DNA from: Galerina marginata
Lineage: Eukaryota > Basidiomycota > Agaricomycetes > Agaricales > Galerinaceae
Direction: 5' to 3'
Assembly: GCA_023014335.1 (NCBI GenBank)
Contig: JAECYW010000018.1
Location: 1,116,001 to 1,180,000, forward strand
Length of the DNA: 64,000 nt
Part shown: positions 21,513-32,128 of the stretch, piece after piece
How the letters are laid out: the number at the start of each line of letters is the position of its first letter
Position numbering within the stretch: the first letter of the stretch is position 1
Position numbers and translations under genes: made by a program
The notes under the pieces: generated by a model
What the model was told of the DNA's origin: nothing
The model's database searches: none
The model's input: the letters and a program-made list of their open reading frames with translations, nothing else

Positions 21513-22651
21513 CCCACTATCAAGCAATGGAGCGGAATTGCGCTCCTAGTACATATAGATGCTTCCGGAGTTTGGGTGGTCTGGTGATAGGACCTTCTAG
21601 GATGGCGTGCTCCTTGCTCGGAAGCAGGGCCTAGTGCACGACAGACGAGAAGACAAACTAGAAATAACTAGAAATCCGGGTGTTCAATGTTTTCTGCGTC
21701 TTCGGTTGATTTAGTGCATTTGAAGACAGCTGGCTGAACGAATCTTAGAAGTCAGAACATAGTTTTGAGATTCGGAGGTCCAAGGCTGAGCATCGGTGCG
21801 TACAAGTCAATGAAAATAGCGCTAATTCAAAGGCTGGACAGGGTATTTGTAAATTGGGCTTTAGAGCTAGAACGCACTCCCAGCGCCAGTGGTTGGTTTG
21901 GAGTTGCAGAATGGAGGTTCCTCAAATATGATCCAGCGCTAGTGCATAGCCTAACAGAACGAATAACGGATCCGCCTTAGACTGTACAACTATCACTACA
22001 CAGTGCTAGTTTACTTGGCTAAATAGCATACCGTCATCCTTTTCGCGGCGGCTCAAAGCCTGGCTTACGCTACATGCTAAACGCTGCCTAAATTCGGTAC
22101 AATCCGTCGTCTGTATCGGTAGAGTCGACTCAAAAAATTGTGATTTAACGGGGTAGTGACGACTCCGGAGGAAACTGAAACATGGAGCAAACCGCGTTCA
22201 AAGCCGTTGTATATCCGAATAGTGCATGAGTGAAGAGCGAGGTCAAGGCTTCCTGTTGATTCGAAAGCGGGGCGAGCTAAGTTCGCTATGGAAGGCGTTC
22301 GTGACGATCTAGTCAAAACTGGAGAGAGAAGAGGTCGCTTTAATCGTACAATTGGAGTGATAGCCGCCATATCCTCCTGAATCGCACAGTCACTGTGAAC
22401 AGGAAAGAAGAAGTGAGTAACCTGATAGCCGTCATCGAAGAGGCGAAACTAACACGTATCCAAAATTACCCTAGAAAGAAATGATGAAAACGGCAGATTT
22501 GTTTGGGTCAAGAGAAAGGCCATAGCGCCAGCAGGAAGCCCCGGAATGCAAGGCCGTTCAACATCCTCCGTCTCGTAAGCAAATTATGGCTAGCCTAATG
22601 TTCTTTTGTTAGAGAGCGAAAAAAAGGAAAAAGTAACGGCACTTACGATGA
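21513..22651. repeat. Upstream block of copy F, then unassigned sequence
   Basis: 21600-22160 is the full-length version of the family 1 upstream block shared with 13080, 15550 and 18400. 22160-22650 has short open frames on the minus strand with no recognisable domain. Confidence 0.5.
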
Positions 22652-23075
22652 TCAGTCACGATGAACTGCTGTCGCATCCCTCATCTCCAACGCCAACCAC
22701 TCGTGAAGGTTCATCCACTCTCGCTTCCAATCTACATGTTCACCCGTAGTCGGCCACCCCGGCCATCTGGCTTCGAAGTTCAAGAGGACTACAACGGATT
22801 TGGGACAGGCGGGCGACAATTCCGTGTAGCCCATCGGCCCCATATGCGGCGAGACGCCTGCCACCAGCTCCGAATATTGGAAGGGTGGTAGGGATGGCCC
22901 TTCATCCGGCCACGACGCGGTAGCGAGGAGTTCAAGGTGTTCGCGAGAATAAAGAGTGGATAATGCGCCGGAGGAAGTAACGAGGAGGATGAGTGCGCGG
23001 GGAGTCTTAGCTGGCTAGGCTGCCTAACCACCGACTGAGAGCAAATACAAGTCGTCCTCATGAACCCAGGAAGTG
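22652..23075 (-). pseudogene. Coding-like exon remnant, unrecognised
   Basis: A minus-strand frame of about 117 codons runs from near 23005 to a stop at 22652. It reads like real protein: ALILLVTSSGALSTLYSRE, PFQYSELVAGVSPHMGPMGY, VVLLNFEARWPGWP, WKREWMNLHEWLALEMRD. Going upstream the same frame meets two TAG codons, with plausible coding (WVHEDDLYLLSVGG) beyond them. That suggests either a missed intron or a broken gene. It is more GC-rich than its surroundings. I do not recognise the family. Confidence 0.4.
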
Positions 23076-23371
23076 CCGTTTATCAACCTGTCAGGGGGAG
23101 AGGGCAAGGACGGGCCGGGGTGGGGAGGGAACCTTCTCTGCGCTCGAAGGCGGGGGTGGGTTTGCATTATTAGGCAGAACTAGCTGAAAATCCAATTCAA
23201 TTACGAGGACGACTGGAGAGGTTGGATAAATCAGTAACATGATCGTGTAAGCGAGGGAAGTTTATAGGCCTTACCATACATCTTATCCGCAATTTGAAAC
23301 TGACTCCATCCCAGACCGAAATCCAATAGCTTTCGCTCCCTATTTCGCAATCGTTAGAGAGGGGTGATGAT

Positions 23372-24027
23372 TAGGGCTGCGCACCGTACCCGTATCGACG
23401 GGTCTTACGGACGGGTCTTACGGGTAAATGCCCGTCCCGTCAGCGCCTCAAGAGCACATAAGAACGGCCCGTCAGACGACGGGTACATGCCGTCGTCACC
23501 CTTCAGCCTACGTCCATAACGGCCGTCATACGGGTCTAATGGAAAATGTCCAAATTAAGCAATGAAACCGTTGGAAAATATTCTCGAAGTGTGGCGGATG
23601 GCCGCCTAACACACAATTTAAGTCCCGCGAGCATAGTCGGAGGGGACTGGCACGTATTGTGAACAGTATTGGTTAGAACACCGCCATTACAGAGTCCGCT
23701 CGGTGGTATTTGGGAGGTATTGGGACTGGACATACTCTCCCTTGGTCGTGCAAGCTCTAATATCCATGTCTAAGCCTCGTATATACTTTCATGTAATTAC
23801 TTTAAACACTTCTCTAATCCACTAGCCTACAAAAATTCAATAAAAGACACAAAATGTTGTGGAAGAAGGAAAACGGCCGTCGACGGCCGTTCTAACCCGT
23901 TTCAGACCCGTCCCGACCCGTTTGGATTGGGCGGTCAGGCCAAAACGGGACGGTCGTGTCGGTATCCTACCCGTTTGACCCGTAAGCTCGACGGCCGTAC
24001 CCGTAATACGGCCGGTGCGCAGCCCTA
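23372..24027. mobile_element. hAT-type non-autonomous element (MITE), 656 bp
   Basis: Terminal inverted repeats TAGGGCTGCGCACCG and CGGTGCGCAGCCCTA are flanked by a perfect 8-bp target duplication GTGATGAT (23364-23371 and 24028-24035). That length is typical of the hAT superfamily. The subterminal regions are packed with short acgg/ccgt direct and inverted motifs, as expected of transposase binding sites. There is no transposase frame, so it would need a transposase from elsewhere. Confidence 0.85.
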
Positions 24028-24074
24028 GTGATGATATAGCACATCTCAGCCTGCTGGGGATGGTGGGACTGGGT

Positions 24075-24727
24075 TAGGGTTCCGTGAGTAATTGGCCGTG
24101 AATTTCTAACATATGTTACTAACATTCGAGGTCCCAAGGTATTTCTAACATACTGTTACTAACATTTCTAACATTTTGGTTACTAACAAGTGAGAAATTA
24201 TATTCTAACCTCGTTAGTAACATCAAGGTATGTTAGAAATTGTTAGAAATTGAGGCAAAGTCAAGGCAAGCTCCCCCGGGCCGTCAGTTTGTGCAGAAAA
24301 ATCATTGCGCTGACCCTCGCATACCGATGGATCTCCGAGTCCAAGCCATATATGCAGGGCTTTTCCCAAATTGTGCTCGAGACACAACTCCGTAACCATA
24401 TATACACTTGACCACACTCATAACCGACGCTTCTGGAAGCTATATGTTAAACCAGACAGTCAGAATCTACAGGTATTGGGTTTGACTGGGCTAACGAGGT
24501 GATAAAGAGAGGGATTTTTTTAAAAATGCCTTGCGCCATGCTCGAACCTTGAAAATTCGGAATTTCTGGCTCACGGTTTTCGAGATATGGGTGGGCAAAT
24601 TCTAACAATTTCTAACATGCCAAAAAGTACCTGCTGGAGCCCAGATGTTAGTAACATGTTAGTAACATGTTAGTAACACGAATTTCTAACATATGTTACG
24701 AATTGGGCAATTACTCACGGAACCCTA
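24075..24727. mobile_element. Inverted-repeat MITE with gttagtaacat array, about 653 bp
   Basis: Terminal repeats TAGGGTTCCGTGAGTAATTG and CAATTACTCACGGAACCCTA are perfect inverted copies. Inside both ends are arrays of ttctaacat and gttagtaaca motifs in opposite orientation. A target duplication is uncertain: actgggt occurs just left of the element and again 4 nt beyond its right end. No coding capacity. Only about 47 bp separate it from the hAT element, and the two are nearly the same length. Confidence 0.75.
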
Positions 24728-25762
24728 GGTCACTGGGTGTCATAAATTAGTTCGTTGACTTGCGGTTCGAATCGAGCTCCGCGTCAGGGAGGACGACGCT
24801 CGATCAAGGGTGTCGGGGAAGACGATAATAGTGGCCCAAGCCGATCCGGATTCGACAACAAACGGTATGAGGACAAAGGAATCCTAAAGAAAGCATCGAA
24901 AATAAGCAAACAAAACGAGCAGGAACATTGTACGTAAAGCGCACAATGCGGCTTACTGGTGGCGACACTTCAGATAGAGGGTTGGACGGCGTATAAGGAA
25001 CGGAATATCTACCAAACAAATAGTTGAGAGGCATGAAAGACTGGAAAATACACTACACTTACGAGGAAACGAGCTCGCTGACATCTCGGGTTACAGCGGT
25101 CGATGAAGTCGGGTACGGCAGCGCTGTTTCGACTTGAGCCAGCGCGCTGGGCTAGGCTACGAAAAGAAGCACTGAGGCGGTCGAGGTGTCGTTGTTGACC
25201 CCGTCGTTGGCAGTGCTGACTGTACAGTGTGAATCGTGGTTTGAGTTGACCAGGATCCGGATCCCAGGCGGTAAACGACGGACACGTGATGTCAGTCGCG
25301 TCGCGTCTTTCCAGGTCTTTCCAGAAAACACCATCACGGACAGATATATCTCCCACAAGGCACATTCGGAAGACATCGAGAATCAAGCTCGATGAAGTGT
25401 ACCTGCCAGGAAAGCAAACGAGTCATAAAATTGTGGTATACTTTAATCAAACGTCACAGGAGTCGGACGTATACATTTGTTGATCCAAATCCAACAACGC
25501 AGTCAACCTTGTCCAGATCTGATAATTTCGTGAGCACCTTCTTATTCGCCTTCCACGCCCAATTCAGGTCCGATCTCACTATCCTCATACATAAATAGGC
25601 ATGCATTAACGATATTTGAGGTTAACGACAAACGCCTTAGACTCTTTCCCGAGAGTTCGGAAGTTGTCTACAAGTGGTCCATTCTCTGCCTCTTCCATCC
25701 TCATGATGCTACTGCCTTTGACCCCAAACGAGCTTGGGAAAATGTGCACCATTTCACCTTTT
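24728..25762. other. Unassigned region upstream of the DUF6534 gene
   Basis: Several overlapping short frames on both strands (25000-25490) show no recognisable motif. A ggttcgaatc-like string near 24764 resembles a tRNA T-loop but has no pairing stem. Confidence 0.4.
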
Positions 25763-27175
25763 ATGAAGAACATTACTAATATTACTGTCGCATCTAGCGC
25801 TGGCCCATTGGTGAGTACTAAAAGATGCCGCTCCACGCAAGGTCCCTGAGACGTGCAAAAAATCGGGTTAGCTCATCGCACACCTTCTCAATTGGGGACT
25901 CTTCGGTGTCTTGTCAATGCAAGTTTGTGAGTCGAGGTAGTCCATTCCCTTCGTTCTTATATTAAACGCGCCTTCGAAGACTTGTATTACCTCGCATTCC
26001 CAAAGGATCGGATCGGCATCAAAATACCCGTTTATGCAGCTTACTTGTTGGATGCCACCCAAACGTTCCTCCTCACTAGGAGTGCATTTCGGACTTTTGC
26101 GTTAGGGTTTGGCAACCCCTCGGTCCTGAACGAGGTTGACATCCTGTGGTTTGGTGACGTTTTGACTGGGTTGAGTAAGGGTTATCTTCAACTTCTTTCA
26201 CCGTTCCACAACAGTTAATGTCCCTGTGAGTTTCGTTTATCTCGCAAACCTTTTATGCATACAGAATCGGCGTGCTCTTTCACAAGCCTTACCTCGCGGC
26301 AGTTATAATGCTGGTAATAATTTAGACTAATTGAAATTTAGATGTAGTTTTGTTCACACTTTCACGATACAGCTCGCAGTTGTCTCGCTCACGGCTTCTA
26401 TTGTTTCCGGCGTACAGGCCCATTTAGCCGGTCTATTCAGTGAACTTTTAAGGAAAGATACCTTGATTGTCGCGGGAGTAAGTTTTATATATCGACTGCC
26501 GCTTCATCGGTCCTGACATATTCCAGATTTGGGGAGGAGGAAGTGCACTCTGTGACGTGCTTATTGCAGTCTCGATGACTTATTATGTCAGTCATTTTTT
26601 CAATGGGTGCCATTATTCACTCAGATTTTTAACTATACAGCTGAAACGCCATGAAGCTGGGTTCCGACGGACTGATGTTCTTCTTGAAAGGATTATTCGG
26701 TTGACTGTCGGAACTGGGTCAACAACAGGTGGGCCTGTTTTATTGATTATCCATCATATAAATCACCTCTCATGCCGTTGCAAAAAGCTGCTATTGCGAT
26801 CCTCGGATTTCTCCTCTTCTTTCCAGTCCATACAACTTATTATCAGACAGTAGTCTCAGTGCAGGGAAAAATGTACTCTAACTCTATGATGGTTTCGTTG
26901 AACAGCCGCATGAAGATTGGACCGTCCAATAATACCTCGGTCTCCACAGCTGACGAGTTCAGCGGCGTATTCCGTCGCCCAACAGCGCAGCGTGATACGC
27001 CGGTCGAGCTTAAGCATTATTCAGAACACCTGGGAGGAGTCCTAGTGACTCGCAAGGAAGTTTCATCACAGGCAAGTGCATTTCGCTCTTTTACATTGTC
27101 TTTTGACTTATATATTCGACTTAGGACCAGGGGAGAAGCTTAGAAGATCTGAAAGTGGCCCCATCCGGGCTCTAG
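25763..27175 (+). CDS. DUF6534-type multi-spanning membrane protein
   Basis: Nine exons splice in frame: 25763-25810, 25872-25926, 25980-26174, 26231-26313, 26373-26477, 26527-26586, 26641-26728, 26788-27071 and 27125-27175, giving 322 aa. Family landmarks are LLNWGLFGVLSMQVYLYYLA (TM), PKDR, QTFYAYRIGVL, IWGGGSALCDVLIAVSMTYY, a GFRRTD loop followed by RLTVGTG, and KMYSNSMMVSLNSR before a hydrophilic C-terminus. About seven hydrophobic segments are visible. These proteins are abundant in Agaricomycetes and their function is unknown. The last intron appears to be GC-AG (CAG|GCAAGT); without it the frame runs to a stop at 27143. All other introns are 52-61 nt. It looks intact. Confidence 0.85.
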
Positions 27176-28860
27176 CCCTATAATCGGTTGAACCGGTTCT
27201 ACTCCCTAAATACTTGGTCTCGACTTGGTCAGCATATTACAGCACATTCATAGTACGTTGTCAGTACGTTGTTATTACATACGACCTTCAACTCGCGTTC
27301 AATAACCAATTTCCTCGCTTCTGACTTTGGTTCACTTATTAAGCGCTTTGGGTTTTGATCGTTGGCTGTTGTCGGCTAACGGCCCGCATGGCGGTGATCC
27401 GATCAATGCAAATTTGAGTCATCGACTCAACGCCAACGTTGACGACGTCCTTCTCAATGTCCCCACTTACATCGATCTGACTGCTCAGCTGCACCACGAA
27501 GATGTGCCTCACGTCGTTCCCGGCCATCTTTGTTCCTAGTCTCTCTTCGTCGCCTTGATTCATTGTTAGTACTCCTGCTCAGACATCATTCCGTGCTAGT
27601 TCGAGTCCTTGAGACTCACCAATAGGGGAATATGTGCTGTTTGGAGGTTTGGAGAACAAGTACGACTCATTCAACATGGTCTTGCGTTGTGTGGGCGTAG
27701 TAGGCGCCTGTGCGTGCCTTGTTCTTCTGGGTCACGTCCGATTACCCTCGATCTCCAGCTCAGTCCCTCTCCAAAGCTGCCGTCTTTCACCCCCTGGGCT
27801 TATTTCCCGCCCATATCACTGCCCAGGTTTACATTAGGCTCCTCCGACGTTCGTCGCAGTGTCGGTAAGGTCGTGAATCGTTTGTTGTACATCAATCATG
27901 GTCAGTCTCAACCTACTCCCTTTCTACCGTATCTACGTCATGTTTTATGCACGTTTTCCCGTCATACCAGGTGGATCTTCAGTTTTGATTCTGCTTTCCA
28001 GCATTTATGGGAGCGGTGCCAATCCGCTCTCGATACTATCTCAGTCAGTTAACCTCAAATTCAATGGAAATACGTCCTACCCCCTCTGCTTCTATCCGGC
28101 GCCTGGTCTTCATATGCGTTCAATTTGGCGCAGACAGAGGTAAGGGAAATTTTCCAAAATACCTCTCTCTTCGGACTAGGCGGTGGGCCTTCAGGCTTAA
28201 GCGAGAGCATAATTTCTCATAGATTTATTTCTCATTACTTTCGTTGTTACTTCTTTCTTGACACCGGCACTCGACCACTTCCATTAGAACGACGAAATTT
28301 TGAGGTTAAATATCCGTCGAGTCGAACTTGGCGCACTTACTCAGGCTTTCCTGGGTCAAGGCAAGTACAATGTATTATCTTCAGTTGTTTAATAAACTTA
28401 TTCGATTTTCTATCCTTTCTCCTTCTTCATTCAGCTATATTCTATATATTGCGACATCGGCTCACGTAGAAATACTGTCGAGTCAGGGCTACAGCGACAT
28501 ACTTCTGTCAGTCTTTTCCTCAGTCATTCAATTGAAACCAAGGGGTGACGTTGTGCTCAGGCGATCGGTGAGAAGAGAAATTGCTACCATCGTGGCGGCT
28601 GGTTTATCTCAGGCCAGCCTCGTCATATTTATATTTGACATTCGTATTTAAGGGGCTTCATAGATGAAAACGACGCCGGAAATTCGTCGACATAAGCGTC
28701 GAAACCGTTGACTCACTAGGTAATATATTACAGATCATTTCAACACTAGCTAATTTCAGGCCATCTCGCAGACTTGCCAAATTATAAACGCCCTCGATAA
28801 CGGTGACATTGTTATTAAAGTGGGCAAGCGAAGTCTAACGGTATGCATCTAAATTCTCTT
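27176..28860 (+). other. Unassigned coding-like remnants
   Basis: Short plus-strand frames hint at former exons: RLNANVDDVLLNVPTYIDL (about 27425), PRFTLGSSDVRRSVGKVVNR (about 27825), VRREIATIVAAGLSQA (about 28568) and ISQTCQIINALDNGDIVIKV (about 28767-28830, after a good acceptor). I could not link them into one open model and recognise no family. It could be a decayed multi-exon gene or a low-quality model of a real one. Confidence 0.3.
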
Positions 28861-31662
28861 TGGTTAATTGTGGTCTAATAAGCATCGCGAGATTCATAAC
28901 TCACCTCCCAGGCTTGGGTTTGTCGAAGGTAATAGGGCCTGGTACGCAACACCAAGTTCCTGTGGGGCCTACAAAATAGTAAGCGTTGAGCGTTTGGATG
29001 TGGCCCAGCCACCATGCATTACTCACAAGGTGGGTCCTAGATCCAACAATCCAGGTAGTCAGGCCGAGTTGCATTTGGATTAAATCTTGAAACTTACGCC
29101 AACTGCTCCACCTGTTATTTTCGAAGATCAATTACCAAACGCTACACTGGCGCATTACAGTGGATAAAACCTACAGGTAATAGCTCGGGCCTGAAGGTCG
29201 GGAAGTGCAGTCGTGCAAGAGACGAGAAGAGATACGCTCAGAAGAGATGTAACCGAAAACTTCATTGGTGCGTTTTCTTTGAGGTTGCGATGGGCCGACG
29301 GATAATTGGAGTCTGTTGCTATTAGACCTACCGGTTTTATATGCCGTGCAGTTCAGTATATTGTCAGTATGTCGGATTAACAACGGACGATATGTGCACA
29401 TCAGGCGGGCGCTAGATGTATACCACGTCAATCGAGTGTCAAGTGATAATACATGAAACGTTCTTTGACTCTGACAGAAATCTCCACTACATTGAACCTA
29501 GGTTATGCATTGATATTTATCGTGTATTCTGGAACCTCAGTGCACTGAAAACAAATTTGTCTCCGATTTCTATCACGGTGTCAAGTCCTGTAAGGAAGGC
29601 TAAATGTTGATCAAGTACACGCACCATGAGCCTTTGACGAAGGAAATCCACTGTTAAATCGTCAATATGGCATAACTTCTCATCCGCTGGGAGAGAGAAG
29701 TTCGCCGAACCTCGAACACGAACCACGAGCCTCGGACCTCTAGAAAACAACAAAGCTCCCTAAGATTTGACTTCAGGCACATGCCCGACCCCGATAGATG
29801 GATATTTGAGGAGCTGACAGAATTGCACCGGCGAAAAAGGCATCAGCGGTGTGGCTTCGGTAAAAGTTGTTTACATACTTCGAGGGGTGTCGACGAGGGT
29901 CCAAAAATGTCTTATACGCGGGTGGGGACCTGGCGGCATATTCGATGATGCACAAGGAGAAAGAATGACCACGCGCTGGATGATACGTCCCGGAAATGTG
30001 GGAAGTTAGCTATCAGGCTCTGTTCCGAAAGTCGAGGGAGATCGACGTGTAAATGAAGATGTGGGTCGCCAACTATAGATGACCTATTCAAGTTAGAGTA
30101 AGATGGATATTGCGCAGATGTTCGATAACCAAGGCGTTTGAAGGGACAGCGATACATTCGAACTTCGAAGCGCTGATTCAGCCAAAAGATGCTAAATAGT
30201 CAGGCCATGGATACTTTAGCTAGGCAGCCTCTAAAGTTGATCTCCATCCCATTTCGGTACGCATGTTGGCACGCTGCACGTAGTTACAAAGTCTTTGGAT
30301 TCTGGTCCGGTGTCTTTCCAGAGTACGAGAGAGAGATGCCAGAAACGTGCTCCTCAGTTGCAACTTGAACCAGTTGTCAGAGATCTCTTTCAATTCGGCG
30401 GGCATTCGGATCAGGGAGTCTTTATTTACGTGCAATGTGATCTTACCCCATACATTCTACTTCGCTATTCTGGCCGAGGACATCAAGTGTGTTCTTTTCC
30501 TATAGAGAAGACGAGTCGAGGGCTACATCGCGCCAAGCTAGCAGACCGGTGTCGAGCAGATGTCAGAGCGCTGGTAAGGGAAACATCTCGGCCGTTCAAG
30601 GTGACGATAACTCAGAGTTTCAGGATGGGGTATGGATGAGGGCAGGAGCCGTCGATTGAGAGACTATCATAGGTGAGTTCTGCAGTGAGTGCTGGCGGCA
30701 AGCTGGCTGTCGAAATCATCAGCTGCCAAACTGGGCGATGTCGTCATTTGCTTCCAACCATCATGATGCTGCTGCTCTCTTGCAGCTCTCGTGCTGCTTA
30801 GTCTTTCCTTTGCTCATTAGTTCCTGCTTATTGCTGCTTGCTTTCGAGCAGACTGGGAATGTCATCCCAACAATCTTGAATGCTGTTCCAGCGGCTCCAT
30901 TTGACCTAAGGGACATTTAAATTCTAAATCCTTATCACAATCACAGTCGTAATGAGAGGCAGAGTATTCCAGTTCTTCTGGGCATTTATGACGAACCCTG
31001 CGCCTTATTATCCAATCCCGGTGGTGCATTGAACTCATTTACCTTAAGTAGACCTTCTGGAACTGTCGACATGGGACTCGTTGAGGATAAAATGCTCCTC
31101 TAACACAATTCCTTGGCGGACGGACTGGGCACACCGCCTCATCGGCCCATCTAATTCGACGTGAGGCAGGAATGTGGCCCCACTTCTTGCTACGTCTCTG
31201 TATATCAATGGTCAGGTGGGCTGAGGCTGATGATCTGCAAGTATGCTGAATGATGGGGCAGAATATGGGTCTGTGGACGGAAATCTGAATACACACATTT
31301 TGAGCATGTCTTTCCGGGTCATCGTATTCTTTGGCCTGCATTCTTTCATATCAGGTCATATCCTTTTCATTCTAGATGAAGTGCTGTCTGTTCTCGAGGC
31401 ATCGTAGCAAAGGATTTTAGAATCTTTCATTCGACCAGACGCCGGACTTCTTGCTCAATCCGTATCCAGAGCCTCGCTAGGTTGAAGTGCCTAAATCAGA
31501 TCTATTGAATCACTCCATTGATTACTTTGGCTAAGGCCACTCCCAGCCGTGATACCGAAATTCCGACTGCCGAGATGACCAGTGATACGAAATCTCGGTT
31601 TGACGTCGTATCCGGCGACTTCTGAAAATTCCCGGGTAGGACTGCCAAGTGGCCGTCAGAGG
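28861..31662. other. Gene-poor stretch with a dispersed repeat copy
   Basis: 29085-29285 duplicates 20440-20640. Minus-strand frames at about 29517-29753 (LVVRVRGSANFSLPADEK), 29912-30157 and 30220-30435 look partly coding but cannot be joined. No domain recognised. Nothing supported at 30660-31660. Confidence 0.35.
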
Positions 31663-31670
31663 TATAAAAT
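31661..31670 (+). promoter_or_regulatory. TATA box of the 8-Cys secreted protein gene
   Basis: ggtataaaat lies 71 bp upstream of the ATG, with a pyrimidine-rich leader (cctccgctctacta) in between. This is a normal distance for a strongly expressed fungal gene. Confidence 0.6.
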
Positions 31671-31740
31671 GAAGGCTCAAACACCCTAAGCGCTAAACAG
31701 CCGACCCCAAAAACCTCCGCTCTACTACGTTTACCTTGAA

Positions 31741-32128
31741 ATGAAATTAACTACTGCGATCGCTGCCGCCCTCCTTGTCCTTCCACTTGTGACTGCCGAT
31801 GCCTGCGGTGACACACTTGTATCTCTGTGCTGCGAAACGGTTAGCGGACCCTACCCAAGAGGATATGTTGGCTGTAAGTCTTTGCCTTAACAGTCTGCGC
31901 GTGTTTGTTTGACACTAAGTAATTGTTAATTAATCCACACAGCCGGATGTTCCCTTAGTGGCGAGAACGGCTGTGAATCTGGATCTGAAATGCCTCTATA
32001 TTCTATCTGCTGTCAACAACTAGACCAGGTTTGTACATACCCTGTACATTAACTTTCAGTCTTGAAAGCTAAGAAACGATATGCAGAACGGCCTCGGGTA
32101 CTATTGTGGCACTCCGCACAAAAACTGA
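31741..32128 (+). CDS. Small secreted 8-cysteine, hydrophobin-like protein
   Basis: Exons 31741-31873, 31943-32028 and 32087-32128 join in frame to 86 aa. Residues 1 to about 19 form a clear signal peptide (MKLTTAIAAALLVLPLVTA). The mature part has exactly eight cysteines in the order C-CC-C-C-CC-C, the hydrophobin signature. Spacings of about 7, 15, 7, 11 and 11 residues fit neither class I nor class II exactly. The last pair of exons encodes YSICCQQLDQNG and YYCGTPHKN. Hydrophobins coat hyphae and fruit bodies; this may be a divergent member or a hydrophobin-like small secreted protein. Introns have good GTAAGT and GTTTGT donors. Confidence 0.75.

Noticed and set aside
24739..24790. Possible tRNA with ggttcgaatc T-loop
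   Set aside because: The bases on either side do not pair into a T-stem and no acceptor stem or anticodon arm could be drawn.
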